Source: Anaerolineales bacterium (GTDB lineage Bacteria > Chloroflexota > Anaerolineae > 4572-78 > J111). Taken from it: DNA of 64,000 nucleotides. A program made the position numbers and the translations under genes. Below are positions 15,625 through 23,969 of the stretch, piece by piece. The stretch lies in NCBI GenBank assembly GCA_020634855.1, contig JACKAU010000012.1, positions 260,987 to 324,986 on the forward strand. The letters are read 5' to 3'. Every line of letters begins with the position of its first letter. The first letter of the stretch is position 1. The notes under the pieces were generated by a model, which saw only the letters and a list, made by a program, of their open reading frames with translations, was not told where the DNA came from and did no database searches.

Positions 15625-16992
15625 ATGAAGCGTTGGTATGCCACTGTTCTTCGTACACTTTTCTTTACGCTACTGGGCTTTCTCTCTTTTAAGCTGATTC
15701 AATATGGGCATCGGTTACTCAAACAGCCGTATCTGTTAACTAACCAACTGCCTGACGATCTGGATGACCACACGACCATCGAGGCCAAAGGCTTGCGTAT
15801 TGCGGCTGCCAACTTGTTGTCAGGCGTCGAAAAACGGGGGTTGCTTAACGGTCAACAAAAGCTGGTGCTGTGCGCCGGCCTGCGCAATTTTAGGGAACCC
15901 TGGGCGCGGGATTTCGGCTTTGCCAGTTTTGGCCTGATGGAATTGGGCGAATGGCAAGCGGTCAAAGAGTCGCTGGAGGTGTTTTTGATCCACCAGCGTC
16001 CTACCGGCCAATTTCCGGTGAAAATCCACTCCACCTCAATCGCTGATCGATATCTGCACTCGCTGTTCAAACGGGAGCAGCCCATCCACGCACCGATCAA
16101 ACCTAAATACATCACCGCCCACAATACCATTTCGCTCGATGGCAACGCCCTGTTGGTGATTGCGTCCTTGAATTATGCCGCCCGGTCCGGCGATGATGAA
16201 TTTGTCGAAACGCACTGGCCGGCTTTGAAGCGAGCCGTGATCTGGCTGGAGGATCATGCCCTTGAAGACGACGGCCTGCTGCACCAAGCCGCCTTTGCCG
16301 ATTGGGCGGATAGCATCGCCCGGTCGGGGCGGGTGTTATATACCAACGTCCTCTACTGGAAAGCGCTCCATGAGCTAGCTCTGGCTGCCCCATTGTACAG
16401 CAGCGCTGACGACGAATCTTATTTTAGAGATAAAGCCCGGCAGTTAAAAGCGTCGATCAATGCCCATTTCTGGCGACAGGATTTGGGTTACTACGTGACC
16501 AATGAAATTTTCGACAATTTGAGCAGCAGCGGTAACTTGCTGGCGATTGCTTGGGAGATGACCACGCCCGATCAGGCCGAATCAATTCTGGATTGTATGG
16601 ATGAGTTCGATATGGCCAACCCGGTGCCGACACAGGTGGTTCATCGCGCCTACCCCAATAAATTTGTGGCCCTCGAAAATCGGTGGGGGGGGATCGCCAA
16701 TTATCATACTTCAGCCGCCTGGTTATGGTTGGGCGGCTGGCATATCATTGCCCTGGCGCGTATGGAGCGCTTCATGGAAGCAGAACTGCTGCTGTATCGC
16801 CTATCAAATGTGATTGTCAGAGACGGCGCGGTCCACGAAGTTTACGCGCCGGATGGCTTTCACCTTTCCAGTTTTTGGTATACATCCGAAGCGCCCTTAA
16901 CGTGGAGCGCCGGCATGGTGGTTTATGCCCATTATGTCTACCAGCGCCATGTGCAAAAGTTGCATAACGGCGCTACAATCTCTGAGAATTAG
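15625..16992 (+). CDS. Membrane-anchored (alpha/alpha)6 glycosidase, glycogen-debranching-type
   Basis: 455 residues; GGAGG precedes ATG 15625. Residues 5-30 form one hydrophobic segment, an uncleaved anchor or signal. The rest resembles the amylo-alpha-1,6-glucosidase/GH63-like helical barrel: FREPWARDFGFASFG (near residue 90), HNTISLDGNALLVIA, DDGLLHQAAFADWADS with likely acidic catalytic positions, and ENRWGGIANYHTSAAW. The substrate is probably a short alpha-glucoside. Followed 104 bases later by a glycosyltransferase on the same strand, suggesting a shared glycoside or glycolipid pathway. Exact GH family uncertain. Confidence 0.75.
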   Translation: MKRWYATVLRTLFFTLLGFLSFKLIQYGHRLLKQPYLLTNQLPDDLDDHTTIEAKGLRIAAANLLSGVEKRGLLNGQQKLVLCAGLRNFREPWARDFGFASFGLMELGEWQAVKESLEVFLIHQRPTGQFPVKIHSTSIADRYLHSLFKREQPIHAPIKPKYITAHNTISLDGNALLVIASLNYAARSGDDEFVETHWPALKRAVIWLEDHALEDDGLLHQAAFADWADSIARSGRVLYTNVLYWKALHELALAAPLYSSADDESYFRDKARQLKASINAHFWRQDLGYYVTNEIFDNLSSSGNLLAIAWEMTTPDQAESILDCMDEFDMANPVPTQVVHRAYPNKFVALENRWGGIANYHTSAAWLWLGGWHIIALARMERFMEAELLLYRLSNVIVRDGAVHEVYAPDGFHLSSFWYTSEAPLTWSAGMVVYAHYVYQRHVQKLHNGATISEN

Positions 16993-17096
16993 CTGACTGC
17001 TAGCACACCCTTCTCGATACAACCTCGTACCTCGATCAACTCTGCATACGATGTTCTTATAAGAATGAATGAGGACTTAAGGGGGAGTCAAACGTA

Positions 17097-18335
17097 ATGC
17101 ATATCGCTCATTTTACGAACACCTACCATCCGGTCATCAGCGGCGTCGTTCGCTCGATTGATACCTTCCGGCAAGCTTTAACCGAGTTAGGCCACAACGT
17201 ATTCATTTTCGCCCAAAATGCCAACGATTATCAGGATAAGGAGCCGTTTGTCTTTCGCTACCCGTCGATCGATCTACCGATGAGCCACAATTTTCCGCTG
17301 ACGATTCCCATTTCGTCCTTTGTGGATAAGGTTTTTCCCTCGCTTAAACCAGCCGTGATCCATAGTCACCACCCTTTTTTGCTGGGGCGGGCCGCAGCCA
17401 ATAAGGCGGAGGAACACCATATTCCACTGGTTTTTACATTTCACACCCGTTACCGCGAGTACAGCCATTATGTCGCCTTGAACCAACAGTTTGTCAAAGA
17501 TGCCATCGACTATTGGCTGGGTGATTATATGCAAAAGTGCCATCACATTGTGGTGCCCAGCGACAGCATCAAGCAGATGTTGGCCGATGTTTACGGCGTT
17601 ACCAACCAAGTGACGACCGTCCCGACCGGCATCGATTTAAGACCTTACCAGGCGGCCGACTCGCATTCCATTCGACAAAAACGGGGTTGGGGTGAGGATA
17701 AAGTGTTGATCTCGATTGGCCGGCTGGCCGAAGAGAAGAATTGGAAAGTGCTGCTGGCTGCGGCGGGTAGTGCGTTTAAACAACACCCACAGGCTCGATT
17801 GGTGATCATCGGCGATGGTGAGCAAAAGGATGAGCTGTCTAAATTGGCTGGCAAACTGGGTATTGCCGAGCGGGTCGAGTTCACCGGCAAAATTCCTTTC
17901 GATGAAGTGCCACTCTATCTGAAAGCAGCCGATCTGTTTTGTTTCGCTTCAACCACTGAAACGCAGGGATTGGTCACTATGGAAGCGTTAGCCGCCGAAT
18001 TACCTGTGGTCGCAGTCGAGGCGTCCGGCACGCAAGATGTAGTTGAGCACGACCGGCAAGGCTTGCTGGCTGAGAATAACCCCGAAGCGCTGGCCGCCGC
18101 CATTAACCGCGTGCTCGATGATGAGGAGTTGTATCATCGCTTTAAACAAGCTACCGCCGATAGAGCGGCCGAGTTTGACATGAAGCGTAAGGCGGAAGAT
18201 CTGATAGAGGTTTATCACCAGGCTATCGATGACCAACGCGCCGATCGTCCGGTTCAAGTCGATAAGGCCAGAAAGATCTTTGAGTTGATCATCGATGAGC
18301 AAAAGCTGGAGCAGTTTTTTGGGTTGAAAGCTTAA
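17097..18335 (+). CDS. GT4-family glycosyltransferase
   Basis: 412 residues, GGGGAG 9 bases before ATG 17097. N-terminal acceptor domain begins MHIAHFTNTYHPVISGVVRS; HSHHPFLLG and TFHTRYREYSHY are typical of diacylglycerol glucosyltransferases and related GT4 enzymes. The donor domain holds ISIGRLAEEKNW, VIIGDGEQKDEL and the E-x7-E motif in ASTTETQGLVTMEALA. A plausible role is glycolipid synthesis at the cytoplasmic face, in line with the adjacent glycosidase, but the sugar and acceptor cannot be read from sequence. A short hairpin (ACCGCTTTAGCGGT, 18351-18364) follows. Confidence 0.9.
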   Translation: MHIAHFTNTYHPVISGVVRSIDTFRQALTELGHNVFIFAQNANDYQDKEPFVFRYPSIDLPMSHNFPLTIPISSFVDKVFPSLKPAVIHSHHPFLLGRAAANKAEEHHIPLVFTFHTRYREYSHYVALNQQFVKDAIDYWLGDYMQKCHHIVVPSDSIKQMLADVYGVTNQVTTVPTGIDLRPYQAADSHSIRQKRGWGEDKVLISIGRLAEEKNWKVLLAAAGSAFKQHPQARLVIIGDGEQKDELSKLAGKLGIAERVEFTGKIPFDEVPLYLKAADLFCFASTTETQGLVTMEALAAELPVVAVEASGTQDVVEHDRQGLLAENNPEALAAAINRVLDDEELYHRFKQATADRAAEFDMKRKAEDLIEVYHQAIDDQRADRPVQVDKARKIFELIIDEQKLEQFFGLKA

Positions 18336-18443
18336 TAAAAGTTCGTAGTAACCGCTTTAGCGGTGCAAATGAAAGGTATGGCTAAAACCATTACTCCGAA
18401 CCCGTGAGTTATTTCTGTCTTGGTGTACTCAACTATCAATCTG

Positions 18444-19070
18444 TCAGGTTGCTGTTACAGCTAAGTTCAGCAAAATGACGACCCCGAACCCGAGAATGAT
18501 AACCCCGGAAATTCGGTTGATCCAGGGCATGAAGCCTGAGTTTAGCCGGCGGGTCAATAGACTAACGCCGGTACTCAAGGCCAACCACCACAGCGCCGAG
18601 CCGGCAAACACACCCATCACTAACACCGCAGCCGCAATATAATCCCCGGCTGTACCGGCCAATCCCAACCCGGCGAAGATTGCCGCGAAAGAGAGAATCG
18701 TGGCCGGGTTAGTTATGGTCAGGAAAAAAGTAGAGGCGTAGGCGTTCAGGTAGCTTTGTCGATGCGTTTGGGTGGAGAGGTTCGTTGCCGGTAGGCGTAA
18801 GGTTTTGAAGCCCAGGTAGCATAAGAATATCCCCCCTCCCAAAGCCAGCCAGAACTGTTGGTTGAGCAGTAGGGTTGAGATGGCCGTCAGGCCAAAGCCG
18901 GCTACACAACCATAAAACGCATCGGCTGTGGCCGCTCCTAGCCCGGAAAGCAATCCGACCGTTCGTCCGTGAGCCAGAGTACGTCGGATACATAACACGC
19001 CGATTGGTCCAACCGGCGCGGCAATTGCAAATCCGATAATTAAGCCCGTAAGTAGAAAATGTGATGTCAT
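18444..19070 (-). CDS. LysE/RhtB-family amino-acid exporter
   Basis: 208 residues with six hydrophobic segments. GFAIAAPVGPIGVLCIRRTL at the N-terminus and ITNPATILSFAAIFAGLG are diagnostic of LysE/RhtB translocators. ATG 19070 is preferred over TTG 19082 because TTGGAGCAGTCC directly precedes it. Divergent from an Lrp/AsnC regulator, a common arrangement in which the regulator senses the exported amino acid. Confidence 0.92.
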   Translation of the reverse strand: MTSHFLLTGLIIGFAIAAPVGPIGVLCIRRTLAHGRTVGLLSGLGAATADAFYGCVAGFGLTAISTLLLNQQFWLALGGGIFLCYLGFKTLRLPATNLSTQTHRQSYLNAYASTFFLTITNPATILSFAAIFAGLGLAGTAGDYIAAAVLVMGVFAGSALWWLALSTGVSLLTRRLNSGFMPWINRISGVIILGFGVVILLNLAVTAT

Positions 19071-19223
19071 GGACTGCTCCAATTCAACAACAGATTGCCT
19101 AGATAGGTGATTGATGTTATAGTTGTATTTGTACAGTAGTTTATTAATAGATTTACGGTTTGTAAATAGGCAATCGAAGTTGTTTGGCGACTTCAGCCTT
19201 ATTAACTAAAGTAAAATGATGAT

Positions 19224-19721
19224 ATGTCCTTAGAAAATCAGAAACTTCTCGATCACGTCGGTTGGCAAATATTACAGGCTTTGCAACAAGATGCCCGGTT
19301 ATCGTTTACCGAATTGGGGCGGCGGGTGGGGTTGTCATTGCCGGCTGTGGCGGAGCGCGTTCGCCGGATGGAAGAGGCCGGTATTATCACCGGCTATCGG
19401 GCTGAAATTGATACCCGCAAAATCGGCTTAACTATGACTGCGTTCATTCGCCTAAGTACAGCCGGATCGCAATATCCTGCTCTAATCGAACTGCTCCAAC
19501 AACTACCGGAGGTAATGGAATGCCACCATCTAACCGGCGCCGACTCCTTTATAATGAAAGTGGTCGTGGGTTCAATCGCTCATCTGGAATCGCTGATAAC
19601 CCGGTTATCAACTTATGGGCCGACAACAACAGCCATTGTGTTGTCCTCACCGGTCACAAGGCGCGACCTAACTCAGGATTTAGCCGAAGCAGGCGAGGGC
19701 AGCCAAGGGTTTGACTTGTAA
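19224..19721 (+). CDS. Lrp/AsnC-family transcriptional regulator
   Basis: 165 residues: an N-terminal helix-turn-helix (DARLSFTELGRRVGLSLPAVAERVRRMEEAG) and a RAM ligand-binding domain (residues about 70-150, with MECHHLTGADSFIMKV). Divergent from the LysE exporter at 18444, so amino-acid-responsive control of that gene is likely. The 150-base shared intergenic region (19071-19223) is AT-rich and should hold the operator. Its last codons overlap the first rpmH promoter. Confidence 0.92.
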   Translation: MSLENQKLLDHVGWQILQALQQDARLSFTELGRRVGLSLPAVAERVRRMEEAGIITGYRAEIDTRKIGLTMTAFIRLSTAGSQYPALIELLQQLPEVMECHHLTGADSFIMKVVVGSIAHLESLITRLSTYGPTTTAIVLSSPVTRRDLTQDLAEAGEGSQGFDL

Positions 19722-19769
19722 CAAGCAAACCTTATAATTTTTGCATGTAGTTAAGCCTAAAGGTATAAT
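19711..19769 (+). promoter_or_regulatory. Two tandem promoters for the rpmH operon
   Basis: P1: TTGACT (19711-19716), 16 bases, TATAAT (19733-19738); its -35 lies in the end of the Lrp gene. P2: TTGCAT (19741-19746), 17 bases, TATAAT (19764-19769). Confidence 0.65.
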
Positions 19770-19806
19770 TTCGTGTCAATTATTCACTAAAAGAGGTCTT
19801 GAAATA

Positions 19807-19983
19807 ATGCCAAAGAGAACATATCAACCTAAACGGCGTCGCCGAGCGAGAGTGCATGGCTTTCGATCACGTATGTCTACCAGCAACGGGCGCAGAGTTC
19901 TGAAAACTCGCCGCTTACGTGGACGCAAATCTCTGGCGGTGCAACGTCCCCATCCGAAACGCACTAATTGGAATGCCGACTGA
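19807..19983 (+). CDS. rpmH: 50S ribosomal protein L34
   Basis: 58 residues from ATG 19807 (AGAGGT upstream). MPKRTYQPKRRRRARVHGF and RMSTSNGRRVLKTRRLRGRK are the L34 signature. It is about 12 residues longer than the usual 44-47, with a basic tail ending NWNAD. First gene of the rpmH-rnpA-yidD-yidC-jag cluster. Confidence 0.97.
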   Translation: MPKRTYQPKRRRRARVHGFRSRMSTSNGRRVLKTRRLRGRKSLAVQRPHPKRTNWNAD

Positions 19984-19990
19984 TAGAGTT

Positions 19991-20038
19991 GAACTTATTC
20001 AAGCTGGGCTGAGTATGTAGCTTATGTTGAGTAAGTTC
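19991..20038 (+). other. Hairpin between rpmH and rnpA
   Basis: GAACTTATTCAA (19991-20002) pairs with TTGAGTAAGTTC (20027-20038), one G-U pair. No U tract follows, so it may be an RNA processing site or may modulate rnpA expression. Confidence 0.55.
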
Positions 20039-20048
20039 TCTCGATTTC

Positions 20049-20384
20049 ATGAAACGTAAATACCGTTTGCGCCGCAGCAGCGATTTTCACCGCGTGCGGC
20101 AGGTTGGTAAATCAAATGCCAGCTCCCTCATGGTGCTGGCATTTCTACAGAATGAATTAGAGCATAGTCGTTTTGGATTTGTCGTTAGTAAACGGCTGGG
20201 TAATGCGGTTCAACGGAATAAAATCAAGCGGCGAATGCGAGAAGCTGTCCGGTTACGATTGTCTCAGATTAAACCGGGCTTTGATATGGTTATCATTGCC
20301 CGTAAGCCGGCCAGTTCGGCTACTTTCAAAGCCATTGATCAATCGCTAGTCCGCTTATTGGAAGCAAGCCAGTTGCTGATGTGA
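20049..20384 (+). CDS. rnpA: Ribonuclease P protein component
   Basis: 111 residues. RFGFVVSKRLGNAVQRNKIKRRMREAVR contains the RNR-type RNA-binding motif, which helps the RNase P RNA cut tRNA leaders. Start MKRKYRLRRSSDFHRV matches the family. Sits between rpmH and yidD as in most bacteria. Confidence 0.97.
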   Translation: MKRKYRLRRSSDFHRVRQVGKSNASSLMVLAFLQNELEHSRFGFVVSKRLGNAVQRNKIKRRMREAVRLRLSQIKPGFDMVIIARKPASSATFKAIDQSLVRLLEASQLLM

Positions 20385-20395
20385 TGTTGGACTAG

Positions 20396-20620
20396 GTGAG
20401 TAAAAATTCAATGAAATATTTAGCCTTGGGTTTAATTCGGTTTTATCAAAAGTTTATTTCGCCGACGTTGCCTTCGGCGTGCCGTTTTGAGCCAACATGT
20501 TCGCACTATGGCTATGAAGCCATCCAGAAGTATGGATTTTTTAAGGGCGGTTGGATGGCCATTAAACGCATTGGCCGGTGCCACCCCTTTCACCCTGGCG
20601 GATATGATCCTGTTCCATAA
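20396..20620 (+). CDS. yidD: Membrane protein insertion efficiency factor YidD
   Basis: 74 residues. IRFYQKFISPTLPSACRFEPTCSHYGYEAI and GRCHPFHPGGYDPVP are the full YidD signature. Read from GTG 20396; an in-frame ATG at 20411 is an alternative. A small membrane-associated helper of YidC, 11 bases after rnpA. Confidence 0.95.
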   Translation: MSKNSMKYLALGLIRFYQKFISPTLPSACRFEPTCSHYGYEAIQKYGFFKGGWMAIKRIGRCHPFHPGGYDPVP

Positions 20621-20660
20621 AGCGTAAACAGTTTGGCCTAGTTATGAGGATATAAATATT

Positions 20661-22037
20661 TTGCGGACATTAAAGTTATTGGTATTTGTTATGAGTGTGG
20701 TGGGGTTGGCAAGCCTGCTAATCTTAAGCCAACCGGCAACCGCCGCCCCGCCTGATGCTCCAGACAAGATCGACCCGCTTGCTCAACAAGATGGTGTTAC
20801 TATAGAGAAGCTGGCCAGCAAAGATGTGGTTGCTCTTGGAAGTGTTGTTTCTTACACGATTAAAATTAAGAATGACAGTGGTCAGGCCATAGAGGCAACA
20901 TTAACGGATGAACTGCCTGAACTGCCCGATGGATTAGCTTTGCAAACAGACTCTATTACCACCACAATCGGCACGGTGGAGGCCCAGCATAATGCAGTTT
21001 TGTGGTCCGGCAATTTAGAGAATGGTGATGAAGCAACAATTTTATATTCGGCTATTCCGCCTACAACCTCTTCCCCCCAAGAAAACCTGGAAAACACGGC
21101 TATTCTAAAATACGGTGAGACTACCCGGCAAGCTACGGCCAGTATTAATACCGAGCCGCCTTCACTAGGCATTTGGGGACGTTTTGTAAACTTTATCGCC
21201 ACAGCTTTGGTCTTTTTCGATAAATCCCTAGCATCAATTGGCGTGCCTTATGCGTTTGGCTTTGCCATCATTCTGTTTACGCTTTTGGTTCGAGGGGCCA
21301 CATTTCCCCTTAACATGCAGCAAATAAAATCCTCAAAGGCGATGCAGGAACTTCAGCCAAAATTAAAAGAGCTGCAAGAGAAGCATAAAGGGGATAAAGA
21401 AAAGCTGGCTCAAGAGCAGATGCGGTTGTATAAAGAACACGGGGTGAATCCCTTGGGTGGCTGTTTGCCGATGCTGGTCCAAATGCCCATTTGGATCGCT
21501 CTCTATCGGGCCTTGATCCAACTTTCCAGCCAGGGGTTACTCACCGAGGGCTTTTTCTGGATCCCAAGTCTGTCTGGTCCGGTTTCCTCTTGGGGCGGCG
21601 GTCTCGACTGGTTGTGGCCGTTACCGCCCTCGATAGGTTGGCCCAGTGCCTTGGCCTATCTGGTTATGCCCGTTCTGTTGGTTGTATCCCAACTTTACAT
21701 GCAGAATTTAATGACTCCCCCTTCCACCGATCCGAGCCAGGCCCAAGTTCAGAGCATTATGAAATTTATGCCTCTGATGTTTGGCTACTTTGCCTTGATT
21801 GTGCCGTCGGGTCTCACACTTTATTGGTTTACAAGTAATGTTTTAGGGGTAGCTCAACACTATTTCACTAAAACCCAATTTGACACCAAATCTAAGACTT
21901 CTGAGCCACCGGTAGGTTCAAGCGCTCCGGTGCCGGCCTCTGCCTCTTCCTCTACCTCGCTTCCAGGTGCTACCTCAGAAGGAGATGATAAAGGAAAAAA
22001 TGTTAAATCGAAACGAAAGTCTAGACGTAAGCGCTAA
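20661..22037 (+). CDS. yidC: Membrane protein insertase YidC with a DUF11-like ectodomain
   Basis: 458 residues from TTG 20661. Residues 1-29 form a signal or first membrane segment. Residues about 45-160 read as a DUF11-type beta-sandwich (KDVVALGSVVSYTIKIKN, then EATLTDELPELPDG, and NGDEATILYSAI), in the place of the P1 domain of Gram-negative YidC. Residues about 170-410 are the insertase core: GFAIILFTLLVRGATFPL (with the groove Arg), QMPIWIALYRAL, MPLMFGYFALIVPSGLTLYW. The tail is Ser/Pro-rich and then strongly basic (KSKRKSRRKR), suited to ribosome contact. The end overlaps jag. Confidence 0.95.
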   Translation: MRTLKLLVFVMSVVGLASLLILSQPATAAPPDAPDKIDPLAQQDGVTIEKLASKDVVALGSVVSYTIKIKNDSGQAIEATLTDELPELPDGLALQTDSITTTIGTVEAQHNAVLWSGNLENGDEATILYSAIPPTTSSPQENLENTAILKYGETTRQATASINTEPPSLGIWGRFVNFIATALVFFDKSLASIGVPYAFGFAIILFTLLVRGATFPLNMQQIKSSKAMQELQPKLKELQEKHKGDKEKLAQEQMRLYKEHGVNPLGGCLPMLVQMPIWIALYRALIQLSSQGLLTEGFFWIPSLSGPVSSWGGGLDWLWPLPPSIGWPSALAYLVMPVLLVVSQLYMQNLMTPPSTDPSQAQVQSIMKFMPLMFGYFALIVPSGLTLYWFTSNVLGVAQHYFTKTQFDTKSKTSEPPVGSSAPVPASASSSTSLPGATSEGDDKGKNVKSKRKSRRKR

Positions 22038-22854
22038 AACTGTTGAGGAAGCTATTGAACAAGGATTACAGGCCTTAGATCTACCCCGCGATCAAGTTGA
22101 AATCAAAATTATAAACGAAGGCAAACGTGGGATTTTTGGGATAGGATCTGAAGAGGCGGTCGTCCGCCTGACCCCTAAAGCACAGGTCGCTGAACCTTTA
22201 CAAGAAAATAGTAATCCCCCAGTTGAGAGAGCCTCTCCGGATTTGGAAGAAGCCGCAACTTTGGCCTCACCAGAGGCAGACTATGATGATAGTGAGCCTG
22301 AAGAAGAAACGTTGGTGATTTCTTCCACATCGATCCAAGAGGTTGAAGAAGGAATCAACCCATCGGTCGAAATCAAAGCGGAAGGTGAAGTTGCCGAATT
22401 AGCCAAGCGTTGTTTGGAAGAATTACTACAGCATATGGGCATCGAAGCTGAGGTTACCCCTCGCATTGCCACCGATTTGGTTGATCCCGGTGAGGAGCCG
22501 CCGCTGGTCTTAGATGTTACGGGCAATGATTTGGGAATTCTAATTGGCCGGCGCAGCGAAACCTTACAAGCGTTGCAGTATATGGTTCGCCTGATGGTGA
22601 GCAAAGAGCTACAAAGCTGGCAGCGCATCGTGGTCGATGTTGAGTCCTACCGGGCCCGTCGTCGCCGCTCTCTATATCAAATGGCGAAACGCATGGCCGA
22701 ACGCGCTGTCTCCAGTGGTGAGCGGGTGGTCATGGAGTCGATGCCGGCCTATGACCGCCGCATTATTCATGTGGCTTTACGTGATCATCCTGACGTTTTT
22801 ACCAAGAGCATCGGGCGAGAAAGTAATCGCAAGGTTACGATTATTCCTAAATAG
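22000..22854 (+). CDS. jag: Jag/KhpB RNA-binding protein
   Basis: 284 residues from ATG 22000, overlapping yidC by 38 bases; AAGGA lies just upstream, and the first residues MLNRNESLDVSAKTVEEAIEQ (split here: MLNRNESLDVS, AKTVEEAIEQ) fit the Jag-N domain. A variable acidic linker (about 65-125), a KH domain with LGILIGRRSETLQALQYMV and an R3H domain (DRRIIHVAL) follow. KH loops are usually GxxG; here GRRS ends in Ser. Jag proteins bind RNA and influence cell-envelope synthesis. Last gene of the operon. Confidence 0.95.
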   Translation: MLNRNESLDVSAKTVEEAIEQGLQALDLPRDQVEIKIINEGKRGIFGIGSEEAVVRLTPKAQVAEPLQENSNPPVERASPDLEEAATLASPEADYDDSEPEEETLVISSTSIQEVEEGINPSVEIKAEGEVAELAKRCLEELLQHMGIEAEVTPRIATDLVDPGEEPPLVLDVTGNDLGILIGRRSETLQALQYMVRLMVSKELQSWQRIVVDVESYRARRRRSLYQMAKRMAERAVSSGERVVMESMPAYDRRIIHVALRDHPDVFTKSIGRESNRKVTIIPK

Positions 22855-22891
22855 AATGCTCACCAACCCAATCAACCTAACGCGCAGATCG

Positions 22892-22935
22892 CTCCGGCAC
22901 ATTTGCCAATTCCCCTTTGTGCCGGAGTTTTGTTT
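22892..22935 (+). terminator. Intrinsic terminator of the rpmH-jag operon
   Basis: CTCCGGCACA (22892-22901) pairs with TGTGCCGGAG (22918-22927), followed by TTTTGTTT. A further short inverted repeat, GTTTAGGT/ACCTAAAC, lies at 22958-22998. Confidence 0.9.
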
Positions 22936-23035
22936 CACCCGCTGCGAAATTACTACAGTTTAGGTCGATCGCCGCCAAGAGGTGACTTCAACCTAAACAT
23001 TATGAACCCTATCCGCGCCTGAAAAGAGCTTGACG

Positions 23036-23887
23036 ATGATTCACCCAACCGATAGGACATATCTGCTCATCGGACATGTCACGAAAGATATCTTAACTAA
23101 CGGTGAGTTTACTAACGGGGGAACCGTTACCTATGGTTCGGTGGTAGCCAAACAGTTAGATTGGAACCCGGTTGTTGTAACCGCCGCCGGGCCGGATTTT
23201 TCACCGCCGCCCTATCTGGCCGATGTTGAATGGCATATCTTACCCGCGCCCCACACTACCACCTTCCGTAACGAATACGATGCTTTAGGTAACCGCCGGC
23301 AAACCATTGGCCCTATTGCTCGACCCATCCAGGCCGAAGATATTCCAACGGCCTATCGCCAAGCGCCGATTGTTCACCTGTGTCCACTGGACCAGGAAGT
23401 GCCGGCCTCGATCACGTCTATTTTCGAGCAGTCGCTGTTGATTGCAACGCCTCAAGGTTGGATGCGCCAGTGGGATAAGCAAGGTGTTGTCTCCCGTTGT
23501 GATTGGCTTCAAGCTGGTGAGGTTCTGCCTCAGATAACCGCAGCCATCATTAGTATCGAAGATATCGAGGGCGATTGGACCATCGCCGAGCAATGGGCGG
23601 CATTGGCCCAGGTCCTGATTGTAACTCAGGGGGCTGAAGGCTGCACGATTTTTGAGCAGGGGGAGCGGCTCACCGTGCCGCCCCGTCCGGCCAGCCCGGT
23701 CGATCCAACCGGCGCGGGTGATGTGTTTGCCACCGCTTTTGCCATCCGGCTGTCTGAAACCGGTAACCTGTGGCAGTCGGCGCGATTTGCCAATGTGACG
23801 GCCTCGATGGCTATCGAACGTTTTGGGGCGGTCGGAGCGCCTTACCGGGCTGAGGTTGAGACGTACCTGCGAGAAAATCCGGTTTAA
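23036..23887 (+). CDS. PfkB-family carbohydrate kinase
   Basis: 283 residues; ATG 23036 follows AAAGAG by 7 bases (a TTG at 23030 is also in frame). TNGGTVTYGSVVAKQL matches the substrate-binding start of ribokinase-like enzymes, and DPTGAGDVFATAFAIRL carries the catalytic Asp and anion hole. Between them the protein is shorter and more divergent than ribokinase. The substrate is probably a sugar or nucleoside, but cannot be chosen. It sits between jag and parA. Confidence 0.88.
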   Translation: MIHPTDRTYLLIGHVTKDILTNGEFTNGGTVTYGSVVAKQLDWNPVVVTAAGPDFSPPPYLADVEWHILPAPHTTTFRNEYDALGNRRQTIGPIARPIQAEDIPTAYRQAPIVHLCPLDQEVPASITSIFEQSLLIATPQGWMRQWDKQGVVSRCDWLQAGEVLPQITAAIISIEDIEGDWTIAEQWAALAQVLIVTQGAEGCTIFEQGERLTVPPRPASPVDPTGAGDVFATAFAIRLSETGNLWQSARFANVTASMAIERFGAVGAPYRAEVETYLRENPV

Positions 23888-23933
23888 GCATCGCTCGCTC
23901 CATTTTTGTTGAACTGTCACAAATTTTCAAATT

Positions 23934-23962
23934 TTGTTTGTGCTTTCTGACCATGCTACAAT
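23934..23962 (+). promoter_or_regulatory. Promoter giving a near-leaderless parA transcript
   Basis: TTGTTT (23934-23939), 17 bases, TACAAT (23957-23962). Transcription would begin about 23968-23970, at or beside the parA ATG, which lacks a Shine-Dalgarno. Confidence 0.5.
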
Positions 23963-23969
23963 TGAGCCT

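Noticed and set aside
22929..22955. parS-like TGTTTCAC...GCGAAA
   Set aside because: Only loosely similar; the spacing and centre do not match TGTTTCACGTGAAACA.
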